Below are positions 1-10,874 of a stretch of 41,228 nucleotides of DNA, in pieces. Within the stretch, counting starts at the first letter, position 1; every line of letters begins with the position of its first letter. Made by a program: the position numbers and the translations under genes. The notes under the pieces are model-generated. The model worked only from the letters and a program-made list of their open reading frames with translations, was not told the origin of the DNA and ran no database searches. Source of the stretch: Chara braunii. Its lineage: Eukaryota > Streptophyta > Charophyceae > Charales > Characeae. The stretch is taken from the NCBI GenBank assembly GCA_003427395.1, contig BFEA01000568.1:806555-847782 (forward strand), read 5' to 3'.

Positions 1-54
<54 letters not shown>
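1..54. repeat. (CA)n microsatellite
   Basis: An uninterrupted CA dinucleotide tract opens the window and probably continues upstream. No gene is attached to it. Confidence 0.98.
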
Positions 55-57
<3 letters not shown>

Positions 58-905
58 GCGCGCCCCAACGCGAAATGGCCGAAACAGGAGCAAAAAGTGT
101 TTTTCAATAAAACAAAACAAAACTCTCAAGTTACAAGTTGTCCGATCGCCGGACTTCTGGACCAGACGTTTTGGTCGGACGTCCGGTATCCCAGTTGTCT
201 GGGAGGCCCCACGTGTCAGTAGAAAATTGGGCGTGTCCACACTCAAAGAGGGGACCACCAGGAAAGAATTTGGGCCGTTCTGAGACGAGAAAAAAGAAGG
301 GTGGGTGTCTGCTGCAGCAGTTGCAGAAAGAAGTAATTAATTAAAAAAAGTGTGGAAGGGGTGGGGTGGCCGCAGCGGCAGCACCAGATGCTGCAGGTGC
401 AGCAGGTGCACCAGCTGCAGAGAGAAAAAAAAAGGGGAAAAAAGGGTTGGGGGGGCAGCTGATGCACCTGGAGTAGCTGCAGCTGAAAAGAAAAGGAAAC
501 GGTGGGGGGGAGGGGGGGCGGCAGCAGCTGCGGCGGCACTTGCAACTGCTGCAGAGGATAAAAAGTGAAAAAAGTGTGGAGAAGCCGCACCGGCAGCATC
601 CACTGCAGCAGTTGCACCTGATACAGCCGTCCTCGTGCCCACCCCTACACCTCCAAAGACTTCAAAACCGGGACCCCCTATTTTCTATGGGGAGTGGACA
701 GGTGTTCCAGGGTAAACGTTTGTGCCCGGTGTCCGGTCGGACAACCCGGACAGTTAGGGGGGACCCGGACGCCCGCCCTGGTAACTTAGAAAAAACTCAA
801 TTCCCCCCACCGTATGTTTGTTTTTTGGGGAACTGCTCCTCCAACGGACCTCCATCACATTTTTAGTTCAAAATAGGCAACTAAAACACGGCGTCGCAAA
901 ATCAA
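55..905. other. Unassigned DNA with CAG/CTG-rich low-complexity core
   Basis: I see no gene here. Positions 300-620 are rich in GCAG, CAGCTG and GGTGCA motifs and in purine runs. Two segments, near 340-400 and 560-620, both have an AAAAAGTGTGGA motif followed by GC-rich CAG repeats, suggesting an old internal duplication. Several frames stay open only because of the trinucleotide composition. Clusters of CCGGAC and GTCCGG near 145-195 and 725-775 form small inverted repeats. Confidence 0.6.
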
Positions 906-908
906 CGT

Positions 909-999
909 CTTTTTTTTTCTTTCTTTTTTTTTGTGGTAACCAGAGGCTCCGTCCGTTGGTGGGGAGCAGAACCTGCTGGAAACCGGGTCCAGCTTCCCT
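909..999 (-). mobile_element. Family-A hairpin retroposon, internally deleted copy
   Basis: In minus orientation this begins GGGAAGCTGG, folds as GCTGGA/TCCAGC around a CCCGGTT loop, continues through GCTCCCCACCAA to GGAGCC, then ends in an A-rich tail (the T-rich tract at 909-932). Compared with the copies at 1849-1983 and 10731-10874, the second hairpin is missing. It has no coding capacity. It is called a retroposon from repeated occurrence, a conserved 5' head and a poly(A) tail. Confidence 0.65.
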
Positions 1000-1256
1000 T
1001 TTACAAGGAGTTAAGATAGAATTATAGAGAGAGCTTGGAACAAAAGGCTTGTGAGGTTCTGAACTCCACCAGCAGTGATTGCCCAGGGAAGACCCTGGGG
1101 ATTAACTGAGTGGACTGCATCCGACTTAGCAAAGGCCACTATTTGTGCCGCAAAGATTGCAACAAAGTCATCCCGGCCCCCAGAGGGGCACCGAAGGCCT
1201 GGGTTGCTTTGCCATCTGTTATTTTGAGAGGGTAAGTGGTATACTACTATACTTCC
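1000..1256. other. Unassigned spacer
   Basis: No convincing gene, RNA or repeat unit is visible. It lies between a family-A copy and the poly(T) side of a family-C copy. Confidence 0.5.
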
Positions 1257-1620
1257 TTTTTTTTTTTTTTTTTTTTTTTGCGCAAAAAGTCCAGAGTGTT
1301 GTAGAGGCCAGTCAGTGTGTCCACAGTGATCACCTGGAACTGTGAGCCGCGGGTGTCCTGGAATATGAGACCACCTCCCAACCCATCCTCACGTCAATGC
1401 TCCTAGCGCACCCCCTATCCCACTATTCTACCTCAGTGTGACCAGCACTCAGGACCATTGCCCTACCACGGAGGGCATCGAGATGTTGGAAAGCAAAGCA
1501 GGGCAGGGTTGAGCGAGGGCACTGCCCTCCTTGGCCGAATGTAACAATACACAAGCAATCCAGGTACACCCATGCACACACATGCGGCCTGTCCATCCGC
1601 CCTTCAGTCTGTCGCCTCAA
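1257..1620 (-). mobile_element. Family-C retroposon, 3' part
   Basis: The T tract at 1257-1279 is the poly(A) tail of a minus-strand element. The adjoining sense sequence ends with CCTCTACAACA followed by a GGACTT or GGGCTT motif, matching the terminus at 41190-41210 and the minus-strand copy at 23190. Upstream, the matching blocks include GTCCTGAGTGCT, TAGGAGCATTGACGTGAGGA and GTGATCACTG. The body abuts a LINE C-terminal fragment near 1620, so the insertion is 5'-truncated or fused to older LINE sequence. Confidence 0.7.
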
Positions 1621-1800
1621 GCAGAGAGAGCGGGTGTGGGGGGAAAGGATCAGGGAAGTCTGATGGGGGGCGGAGCGGAAAGGAAGGTTCGATGGTCGTC
1701 CAGTCGTTGAAGATCAGATGGTAGTCCCTACATTCTACTATCTCCAGCTGCCGCTGGTCCTTCCTATTACCACCCCACTCAATCTTCGGCACCCATCCGC
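1604..1800 (-). pseudogene. LINE-E: C-terminal scrap of a LINE ORF2
   Basis: The minus-strand translation contains DYHLIFNDW followed by a proline-rich FPDPFPPHPL ending. This aligns by eye with the C-terminal DYCLIFYDW and FPDPFPPPLP of LINE-A near 11330-11400 and with the LINE-B end near 27670-27730. Only about 60 codons remain, so this is the 3' end of a dead copy rather than a functional gene. The SINE-like copy just upstream (1849-1983) and family C downstream bracket it. Confidence 0.7.
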
Positions 1801-1848
1801 CTCCGTCCCCCCCCAGCCAGGCCCCCCCGAAGGAGAAGATTGCCTTCC

Positions 1849-1983
1849 TTTTTTTTTTTTTTTAAGAAACTGCCCGGGCGAGTGCTAGGGGTGCTGATAC
1901 GAGCAGGCACCACTAGCATTGTTGGGGAGGCTCCATCTATTGGTGGGGAGCAGCACCTGCTGGAAATCGGGTCCAGCGTCCCT
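1849..1983 (-). mobile_element. Family-A hairpin retroposon, near-complete copy
   Basis: The minus orientation reads GGGACGCTGG, a first hairpin (GCTGGA/TCCAGC), a short GCTCC/GGAGC hairpin, a third hairpin based on GCTAGTGGTG pairing with CACCCCTAGC, and a poly(A) tail seen as the T run at 1849-1862. Length is about 120 bp plus tail. There is no tRNA box A/B pair, so it does not look like a standard tRNA-derived SINE. Confidence 0.75.
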
Positions 1984-2165
1984 GTGGAGTACAATGTGAA
2001 CAATGTATGTGAACATGAGATGTCAGTGTCCATGAGGGGCCGGGCAGTGAGCAGCCCTGCCTTCTGTTCTTACAAGTTATCAATTATACTGTTGTCGTTG
2101 TAACTTTTGACTGTCGATTACTGTCTATCTATTTGTTGTCTCATGTTATTGTGTCTGATCTGTTA

Positions 2166-2425
2166 AACCCTTAAACCCTAGTGGCCTTTCCTACATGACG
2201 TCCTATGGTGAATGATGGTATGCATCAGTGTTGTGATTACAACCCTTAAACCCTAGTGGCCTTTCCTACGTGACGTCCTATGGTGAATGATGGTATGCAT
2301 CAGTGTTGTGATTACTAAGCAGACATGCATATGCTTTGGCAGGCAGATGTTCACTGCGGACTAAGTTTCTTGCCTACATGTGACATCCTATGGTGAATGA
2401 TGGTATGCATCAGTGTTGTGATTAC
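2166..2425. repeat. 75-bp tandem repeat with telomere-like motif
   Basis: Two adjacent near-identical 75-bp units occupy 2166-2240 and 2241-2315. Each begins AACCCTTAAACCCTA and ends GTTGTGATTAC. A third partial unit lacking the CCCTAAA-like start ends at 2425. Between units, TAAGCAGACATGCAT and GGACTAAGTTTCTT blocks also recur (2314-2380 and 2456-2577), so the wider region is a nested tandem array. Confidence 0.9.
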
Positions 2426-2960
2426 GGCTAGCCTAACAGACATACATTTGTGATAGCTAGACTAAGCAGAGATGCATTTTTAATGACAGAAAGCCACAGA
2501 AAGCTACCGGGCCCATCTGTTGAGAGTGGGCTTTGGCATGTAGAAGTACACGGTGGACTAAGTTTCTTACCTACATGCCTGCATAACAGCCTATGGTGAG
2601 TGATAGTTTACACAGGCCTTGTTAACCATGTGTGTCAGACTACGCTGGACTGTGGCTCTTGTATTCTGATACTGGACATGATTTTAGGGTAGTTGCCCTT
2701 CTATGGCATAAAGTCTCCAGTTCCGATGTCTTTCTCTCCAACTCACTGGCCACCTCTTAATCCCCTTCTCACTCCACTGGTCAACCCTCTGAGTGTATCA
2801 GTGAGGCAGTAAGGCAATCAGTCCCTGGCCGGCTTAGTGACAGAAAGGGGGGTTGGCAGGTCATGAGGGAATGGTGGACAGGGAGGGGGGAGGGGAGGGA
2901 GGGCCAGGGGCGAGGGGAGGGGGTAGGTGCAGAGTTTAGGAAAGGGAGGACCGGTGAATA
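2426..2960. other. Decayed tandem-repeat flank and G-rich tract
   Basis: The first part continues degenerate copies of the GGACTAAGTTTCTT and CCTATGGTGA blocks. Positions 2875-2945 are G-rich and purine-rich. No gene is supported. Confidence 0.5.
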
Positions 2961-2963
2961 ACT

Positions 2964-4130
2964 TCAGACGAGGACAAAGTCGGTCGGAAGATAGGAGACT
3001 TGAAAGTGGTACGTCGGTAATCGTTCCCACCCCCTCTCGGTGAGAAGCCAGGGATGCCATGTGAGAGTGTGATCGTCGTTGAGACTACAAAGTCTCTTAT
3101 TTGTGTCAGTCCAAGTTTCAGCAAATCTATTCCGCAGTCGCAGTCTTTTCCCAGTGTCCTGCTCAGTGGCCAACTGGTTCTGTAGTTTTTTCCAAGCTGA
3201 GTGCGTTTTGGCAGTGATTGTGTCTATTATCGTAGACCGGGCTTGCATATAGCCGTAATTGTGCTGTTTTCTCTCATATGAACAGCGCATCCTCCAGGCT
3301 GCCATGAGCACGATGAGTCTGGAATATGCAAATAGGTTCCTCATAAACGGAGACCAGTTCGCGGCCCCGGCCTGAGGAGTTCCTAGGAGGAGGGTGGATA
3401 CCTCCCAGGGGAGGTGTTGTTCTGTAAGGTAGTGCCACACTGCAGCCCACCGGCTCCACAGTTGGATCACCATAGGGCAATCCAACAAGCAGTGCTCCAG
3501 GGTGGCTCTTTTATTAGGCAGCGTGTGGGACCAGTAGGAGCACAGTGGCCTTTTTCCTCCAGGTCAGATCGTGATGTAAAGAAGTCCGGAGTGGGTAGAC
3601 ACCTATGTATTATTTGCCACTGAAGGGATCTGTGACTGGCCGGCCGTATGTGAGAAAATGCGGACCAGCGGAAGTTCCTGAAGTCCTGTTGCCCCAGCGG
3701 GGAGTGTCTCTCCCAGCGCTTAGCGATCTGATCCTCGGTCCTAATCGGTTTAAATGCGCTGCCCTAAAGCCCTTCTTGACAGTGTATTGCCACAGGGCCA
3801 TTGTTTGAGACCCTCCTCATGTCCATTCCCATTCCAACGGGGCGAAAGGGAGTTGGTGCAGCGGGGTGGAGGGTTCATATTGGAATAGGCCATCCTTTTG
3901 ATTCCCCACCACCCTGATTCTAATGAGGGAGGACAATGGCAGCCACGTGTCCAATTGTTCTTGTCGGTATAGTGTCGACCATCTGGCCCTTGGCATAGAA
4001 GGACAGTATGCATGAAGCGTGGCATCCTGGTTAATCCGAAAAAGGTCCAGCTGGCGCTTCAGTTTCATTAGGCGGGTGGTGAAACCCTGGAGGGGGTACG
4101 GGCAGATTGTGAGGAATACTCTTTTCTGGG
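2964..4130 (-). pseudogene. LINE-C: 5'-truncated LINE ORF2, C-terminal third only
   Basis: In minus orientation the N-terminal piece (from about 4068) contains DLFRI and LPFAPLEWEWT, aligning with DLFRIRVL and LPLDPLEWSWS of LINE-A. It then passes through frameshifts to a zinc-finger-like block with LEHCLLDCP and ends in a long W- and R-rich C-terminal segment (about 174 codons, 3488-2964). The CxxC of the finger reads CSYW, so one presumed metal ligand is lost. RT and endonuclease are absent. This is a dead 5'-truncated insertion, from a subfamily more distant from LINE-A than LINE-D is. Confidence 0.75.
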
Positions 4131-4256
4131 GCTGGGCATCAAATCCCAGCGGGGCCAGATTAGGGTAAAGGAATAGATAGGGGAATGGAAAGAATGGAGG
4201 AAGGAAGGGAGAGGGGGGATTTTTTTCTGAATCATCTTATCATCTCATCATCAAAA

Positions 4257-4735
4257 TCATCATCATCATCATCATCATCATCCATGTTATATCATGCTTT
4301 TTGGTGTGCTGTAATTCTCGGCTGTATCTGGCCTCCTTCCTTAACCGGGATATAGGATTTTAGAGATGGTCGAATCTGGATTGATATCTACAGAGTTGCT
4401 GTGTCTTTGCCCCTGGTTTGGCGATGCCAGAACGACGCTGGCCGGAGCTGGGGCGTTGCCCTGTAATCTGCAATTGGCAGGAGTGTGACGCCTTGTAGAG
4501 AGATCTGGGGATTTGCCGAGGGAGGAAGGCAATCCAATGAGTCAATGACGAACGGGGGGGGCTGCCTTGACAACCTATGGGGCCAGTGATAGTCTAGGTG
4601 GCGAGAACAGGTCAGCTATGGTAGACATTGGTTAGGAGGGTATTGTCTCTAAGATGTAATGTCCTGGTGCAGGGAGGGCTGGGAGGTTTCGAAGATTAGG
4701 AGGCTAGAAGTGCTGTTATAACATAGTCTTCTATA
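4257..4735 (+). repeat. Family-D repeat, copy 1, headed by (ATC)n
   Basis: A CAT/ATC microsatellite (about 4257-4283) leads into a body of about 450 bp. Recognisable blocks are GCTTTTTGGTG, CCAGAACGACGC, CGGAGCTGGGGCGTTGCC and GTAGAGAGATCTGG, ending near CTTCTATATTTT. The same order occurs at 4820-5240 and, inverted, at 29706-30165. It has no coding potential I can support. Confidence 0.8.
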
Positions 4736-4747
4736 TTTTCATCTACT

Positions 4748-5320
4748 AATCATCATCATCATCAGCATCATCATCATCATCATCATCATCATCACATCAT
4801 TAATATCATCATCTGATTATTGTTATATTAAGCTTTTTGGTGTTCTGAAATTTTGGCAGCATATAGCATTCTTCCAAATTCGGGATATAAGACTTCAGAG
4901 ATGGTTGAACTGAGACTGATATCTACTGAGTTGCTCTGTTCTGTGCCCTTGGTTTGCCGATACCAGAACGACGCAGGTCGGAGCTGGGGCGTTGCCTTGT
5001 AACCTGTAAATAGCAGGAGTGTGAGGACTTGTAGAGAGATCTGGAGTTTGCTGAGGGTGGAAGACATTCCAGTGGTGAACCGGGGGGGGCTGCAAGGAGG
5101 CGAGAAGAGATCAGCTATGGTTGATGTTGGTTAGGTTGGTTTTGTCTCTGACGTACAGTGTCCTGATACAGGGAGGGCTAGGAGTTGTACTAGGATTAGG
5201 AGGCTAGAATAGCTGATATAGCATAATCTTCTATATTTTTTCATATATTTGAATCATTTTCTCATTAGCATCATTATCTATGGTATCATCAGTATCATCA
5301 TGGTCATCATCATAACCATT
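4748..5320 (+). repeat. Family-D repeat, copy 2, tandem to copy 1, bounded by (ATC)n
   Basis: An ATC microsatellite (4748-4810) precedes a body with the same ordered blocks as 4284-4735, and another degenerate ATC tract (about 5245-5316) follows. The two copies are in direct tandem with a unit of about 490 bp and differ by substitutions and small indels, including loss of a segment around the position equivalent to 4570-4600. Confidence 0.8.
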
Positions 5321-5323
5321 TGA

Positions 5324-5483
5324 GGGACGTTGAGCCCGGTTCTCAGCAGTTTCGGTTCGATCAGTCCGGGAAGACTGTGAGGACCCCGGCCTCAATCTTA
5401 TTATTGGTAATATCAGCCTTGGGCACCGGTCCCGGTATTTAAAAAAAAAAAAAAAANAAAAAAAAAAAAAAAAAAAAAAAAAA
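5324..5483 (+). mobile_element. Family-B hairpin retroposon with long poly(A)
   Basis: It starts GGGACGTTGAGCCC, forms a GTTGAG/CTCAGC hairpin with a CCCGGTT loop, carries a TTCGGTTCGATCAGTCC block and CCTCAATCTTATTATTGGT, and ends in a 43-nt A tract (one n at 5457). The inverted copy at 25383-25518 matches it over the full body. The head resembles family A, but the body differs. It sits exactly at the 3' end of LINE-D (5484). Confidence 0.8.
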
Positions 5484-8256
5484 GGTTTGTCACTTTCTCA
5501 TTAGTTCCAGCTCGAATTGTTGTTGGATCTGCTCTGTTACCTCAGGGCCCTCTACCTGCACATTCTCCCTGGCCAGAAGGCAATGTTGCCCCCAAAGCCC
5601 CCAAAGCACCGCTCTGCGGCCCAGATTGAACATATTTTCAGTGAACGTGGACGCCTCCTGGGCCTGGGCCAATATCCTAGCAGTATCGCCCTCTAGGTCC
5701 AGGGCCATGAAGTGCCAAGTACAATCTTTCTCCAAATTTTGTCCCACTATCGCCACGTGAGTTGCGCTGTCAGGCATTGCATGAAGACGTGCTCAATGGT
5801 TTCTGCACTCCTCCATGAGGGAAAGGCCCGCAGGCACTGTGCACGCTAGGGAAGGGCTCGACCTTTCTATTCCATGTTCATATGGTCGATCAACCAGTTC
5901 ATAGTTGGCAGACACCGGTGTGCTATCTGCCACAGTAGGGAGGTGATCCTTGCAGGTGTTTCTTTTCAGCCTTGGAACAAGGGTATTGGTGTCAAAAAGG
6001 AGTGGTCCACATTGAGGTGTTTTGCGCACCTATTAATTATTTTATCTTTATAATGGCATGCCTTGATTGATTGAACTAAAAGACTAGTCAAAATTACAAC
6101 GATCTGTATTACAAGGATTAGTGCTGCTAGCATTAGTCTGAATACTTGGCGGCCTCGATTGGCCTGAAGAGGCAGTGCTTTTTTTTCACTCAGGTTTATT
6201 TCTCAAATAATTTTTGTATATGGGACGCTGGACCCGCTTTCCAGCAGGTGCAGCTCCCCATCAATAGAATGAAGCTTGTTCTGTTTAAAAAAAAAGGGTG
6301 GCGTTTGGGTTTGAGCATTTTGTATGTGGACTTCACCGTCAGCTTTTGAAGGCTAATTAAAGTTGTGGGGTTAGCTCTGCTCCCTGTGGGTTTCCACTTC
6401 CATTCTAAAGGGTCGAGGGGGAGGTCTTGAATCCTTGTGTCAGACTGAAATGCACAGGCTTCCTCCCCCTCCCCGAGGACTCGGATTCGGAAGACGTCAA
6501 CCTTGTTCTGCCAAATGAAAGGGTCGTGCCCCCCGCACAACGCTCTTGATCTGCTTTCTGTATAAATTTCCACCAGGGCATCCTGCATTCGGGTCATATG
6601 TATCCTCCCCACCTGACTGGTGGTCCCTCTTACAACTATCCAGTCCCCTTCCTGCAAAGATCAACCTCTTCTCAATACCCTATACCAGGACAGCGGTACC
6701 GCCTCAATAAGCATGTCCAGACTGCAATCAATGTGGTGGCAGTACCTCAAGGACTTGTGTAGCTCGTCTGTTGTTTTCCAGTTGCCTCGGTCAGAGTCCC
6801 ACATATCTTTTATTTGAGCAACCCCATTTTTCACCCACCCAACTTTTCCATGGGGCCGTTGGACTACACATTACCTAGCGAAACCTGTTAGTGAGCCAGC
6901 GGTTCCCAAAGAGGGTTTGACGAAGTACCTCCTCCCACCGATCCGGGTGTTGTCTGTTCGGGAGGGGGAGTTTCTACCAGCTTCGCAAAAGCGACAACCA
7001 AAAGTCGTTCATTTGTTCTCTGGGCTGCCCCCGTCTACGTGGCCACCTTTGCGGGATAGCCCAACAACTGTCCTCGAGCCAAGGGAGGGGATGCACACCC
7101 GGGGGAGCCAAGGGGGCCATGTGTGCTAAATGTTATAAGGCCAGAGGTTTCTAGGGGCTGTCCGTGGAAAAGACCAACTTCTTGATCCATTGTGGTCGAA
7201 GTGATGTGGTCTGTGTTGCGGGGTCAATTATCCCTAAGCCCTCTACAACTTTAGGCTGTATGATTGAGTCCCACGCCACCTGGCTTATCACATTGGTTAG
7301 TTCTCTGTCCCCTCGCCATAAAAAGGCCGCCACTTTGGCTTTTAGTGTGCGCAGTGTCCCCCTACTCAGTGGCCACGCTAGTGATTTATACCAAAGCGAG
7401 GCAAAAACCACATTATTGATCACTAGTGTCCGACCAAAAAGAGATGTGGGCTTGTTTCTTCAATTGGACAATTTAGTCAGAGCGGGGAAACTGCTCCATT
7501 CATCGTTAGTTTGGGGGCAGTCGGTCGCTGTTATCAACACCCCTATGACTCTTAACGGGGCTTCTAGGGGTAGCCAAGAAACACGGGGGGGTTAAGGGGG
7601 GTGGCCTTCCTGATAATAGATCCACCATCCTTGTCTTTTATTTGCCCAGTTGATTGTCATGTCAGAGACCAGGGAAAACTTATCCATCATCCGGTGGATC
7701 TCTTCCAGATTGTCTTTGTGGCCTCTACCATGACCGTAAGGTCATTTACAAACAGGTAACACACCGGGACTGCGTCCTCCAGGATACGGGTTATTTTAAT
7801 TGTAGTGATGTCCTTGTTTGCACGGAGGTTTGCTGACTACGCCTCCATGATGATCATAAAGAGGAAAGGCGCTATGGGGTCCCCTTGGCGAACTGACCGC
7901 ACCAACCGTATTGGGGGGGGCAATGAGCCGTTTAACTGTATGCAGGTGATGACATTGTAATGGAGGATATGAATCCATCGCTGAAAAACCGCCCCAAAGT
8001 TCATCTTCTGCAAACAACTATCCAAAAATTGTCAATCTACATGATCGCAGACCTTTTCGAAGTCTATAAACACCAGCGCCGCATTTTGGCGCGAGTGTTT
8101 GGCCAGTCGAACGTCGTCGGAGTTCAAATAGGCAAAAAAAACTTTAGTTGGCAGGCGTACCACAACTGTAGTTCGTATCAGGCATAAAGCGTGGCTGCTG
8201 TTGGGCCCAAACTGCGGTGTGGAGCCCTGTGGAGACCAGCTACCAGGGAAACACAA
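5484..8256 (-). pseudogene. LINE-D: 5'-truncated LINE ORF2 (RT to zinc finger), with nested family-A copy
   Basis: Minus-strand pieces in order: RT motif A FIDFEKVCDHVD (about 8035-8075), motif B RQGDPIAPFLF (about 7865-7900), the catalytic box read as FVND at 7741-7752 where LINE-A has FADD, a thumb-like segment with NNVVFASLWYKS and AAFLWRGD (7300-7423), LPLDPLEWKWK (about 6390-6420), then a zf-RVT-like block with TIEHVFMQC (5750-5790). There are many frameshifts. The first catalytic Asp of the FADD box is Asn, so the RT would be inactive. In the zinc-finger block three Trp codons of LINE-A are TAG here (5846-5848, 5747-5749 and 5693-5695, minus strand). The 5' end stops at a palindrome and CT microsatellite. 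Confidence 0.85.
6222..6295 (+). mobile_element. Family-A retroposon nested in LINE-D, short copy
   Basis: GGGACGCTGGACCC followed by TTTCCAGCAGGTG gives the conserved first hairpin. GCTCCCCATCAATAG follows, then a short unrelated sequence and an A tract at 6287-6295. It interrupts LINE-D between its STYKMLKPK segment and the zinc-finger block, so it inserted after LINE-D. The third hairpin is missing. Confidence 0.7.
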
Positions 8257-8330
8257 CGCACCTTCATAACAATTGTATACGAGTGATCTTTCTAGTCAGG
8301 TACAGTTGTTATGAAGGTGCATTGTGTTGG
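8248..8330. repeat. Family-E inverted-repeat (MITE-like) element, complete
   Basis: The left arm ACACAACGCACCTTCATAAC and the right arm GTTATGAAGGTGCATTGTGT are reverse complements apart from one base. The spacer between them includes GTATACGAGTGATC. A related palindrome lies at 20064-20145 and an inverted half-copy at 8458-8515. There is no open frame of note. It could be a MITE or a simple foldback; target-site duplications are not clear. Confidence 0.75.
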
Positions 8331-8340
8331 CGCCAAGACA

Positions 8341-8353
8341 CACACTCTGTCTC

Positions 8354-8445
<92 letters not shown>
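8341..8445. repeat. (CT)n microsatellite
   Basis: About 100 bp of almost pure CT, bracketed by the complete family-E palindrome on the left and an inverted half family-E element on the right. Confidence 0.98.
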
Positions 8446-8447
<2 letters not shown>

Positions 8448-8457
8448 GTCTTCCCCT

Positions 8458-8515
8458 GAACCCAACGCACGTTCATAAAGGTTGTACATGACCAGAAAGA
8501 GCACTCGTATACATG
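8458..8515. repeat. Family-E half element
   Basis: CCCAACGCACGTTCATAAAG, then GTTGTACATGACCAGAAAGA and CACTCGTATAC, matches the reverse complement of the right half of 8248-8330. Only one arm is present. Confidence 0.65.
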
Positions 8516-9840
8516 TGACGCCCAACCTCACGCCCAACGCGACTTCCTGTGTTTGGAGTGTTAGTGGGCCTGGAAGTGCAAAAGGGGTGTACTAAGGATT
8601 TTAGGAAAGCGGGAGTGGAGCTCCAGGTCGGAACTGGAATCTTATGTGTCAAGTTCCGGGGGTAGACGTGCAAGCGGCTCAGAGTTGGGGTGATGGCCGA
8701 TCTCGCGGCCTGGGCCGCGTATGGTGCTCGGGTGGGGCACTACGGGTGTCCCGGTGGGAATGCTCGTACCGCTGTCGTCCAACGCAAGTCTCTGAGGCTG
8801 AGGAGGATGAACTGCGCTCCCGTTGTTCTGTTTCGGAACGGGTTCGTCGAGTGATCCCCGTCGGACGGTACTCGTCGTGCTGCTGACACTCTGAGCACGG
8901 CGGTCGGGGCCAGACTTGGGCTATGGACTCCTAGGGGGCGACAAGTAGTTGGTGATACGGGAGGACGATGTAATAGGGAGGGAAGTTAGTGGTGATGGCT
9001 ACGAAGCCTGGGGTTAGAAGGTAATGCTGGCTTCGGCTGTCGAGATAATCCGGGATCCACGAGTCTCGATTTATGGCCAACTCGAAATCGCCCCTGCACA
9101 GTTGCTCGTTTCCAGTTCGGCAGGGGTACTCAGGATTCCGCGAGTTTCGTTGTCGTCTGGCTTGTTGTCGTCTGACTTGTTGTCGTCTGACTTGTTCCCT
9201 TTCCCAATACACCCGTTATTCCAGATCTCTCAGGCTCTCATGGTCGGGAATCCAAAAGGGATTTTCGATCGCCATATCCTATTTAGCGGAGTTTAGTGTA
9301 GGCATCTTCGACGGGCGGGATCGGGTTGACTCTTTCACGCGTGCGCGTAGGCTGCAGGTCACCTTCGTGGGGGGCTACCTTACGTATGTGTGCGCATGAG
9401 CCGACCGATCAGATCAAAGACCGCGTGTGAGTGAGTTGCCAATGAGCGGTTTACTTGCATGTCGGTTTGTCCTATATGCTTGCAATTAGACCTTTCGTGC
9501 AACTGTTATCCAAATCTCAGGCAGAACCAATCATCGCATACATGCACATACCAAAAAAAGAGGGCAGAGTTAGTTTTGAGCATCCAAAACCCAACGCACC
9601 CTGGGATCCTCGCAATCATGCGCGACTTCAAAAACAAGTGATTGGACAGAACAAAATTGGAGATTAAAGACAACAAGAAAAAGGGAAAGGGGCGCGCGTT
9701 CATTCACCCTCATGCATACATACACCCAAGGCAGATAGTCCGAGATGATTCACACAAGAAATCCGAAGGTGCAGCAACAAAATTGACCAACGTTGGAATC
9801 AAAACTTTACATAGAAGGTCGGAAGAAGAAGACACTGTTC
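8516..9840. other. Unassigned DNA with a 15-bp triplication
   Basis: No gene is supported. At 9149-9193 the 15-bp unit GTTGTCGTCTGACTT occurs three times in tandem (the first copy with GG for GA), the last followed by GTTCCC. The rest is mixed-composition DNA with no recognisable family. Confidence 0.6.
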
Positions 9841-9850
9841 CACCATATCC

Positions 9851-10660
<810 letters not shown>

Positions 10661-10727
10661 AGCACAGGTCGACAACAGACGTAAGGTACGCACGGGTCGA
10701 CCTTCCCTCATGTCTGTTGTCGACTGT

Positions 10728-10730
<3 letters not shown>
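10661..10730. repeat. 20-bp-arm palindrome abutting a retroposon tail
   Basis: AGCACAGGTCGACAACAGAC at 10661-10680 pairs with GTCTGTTGTCGACTGTGCT ending at 10730, with one unpaired base, around a 31-bp loop that also contains GGTCGACC. The right arm ends at the first T of the family-A tail. Confidence 0.85.
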
Positions 10731-10761
<31 letters not shown>

Positions 10762-10874
10762 ACCCTCCACCCGGTGATAGTGGTGCTGGTAAGAGCAGAC
10801 ACCACTACCACCCGGGGAGAGGCTCCATCTATTGGTGGGGAGCATCACCTGCTGGAAAATGGGTCCAGCGTCCC
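10731..10874 (-). mobile_element. Family-A hairpin retroposon, best complete copy
   Basis: The T run 10731-10757 is the poly(A) tail. In minus orientation the body begins TATATGGGACGCTGG and shows hairpin 1 (GCTGGA/TCCAGC), hairpin 2 (GCTCC/GGAGC), and hairpin 3 (GGTAGTGGTG/CACCACTATC, 10 bp with one G-U type pair). The body is about 117 bp. This copy best defines the family. Confidence 0.8.

Noticed and set aside
909-1983. Family-A element as an HDV-like or twister ribozyme
   Set aside because: The hairpins are serial, not nested as in the HDV double pseudoknot, and the core motifs of either class are not present.
4740-5320. Hammerhead cores (CTGATGA) on the minus strand in the ATC tracts
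   Set aside because: The CTGATGA strings arise from the trinucleotide repeat. No stem II or GAAA follows.
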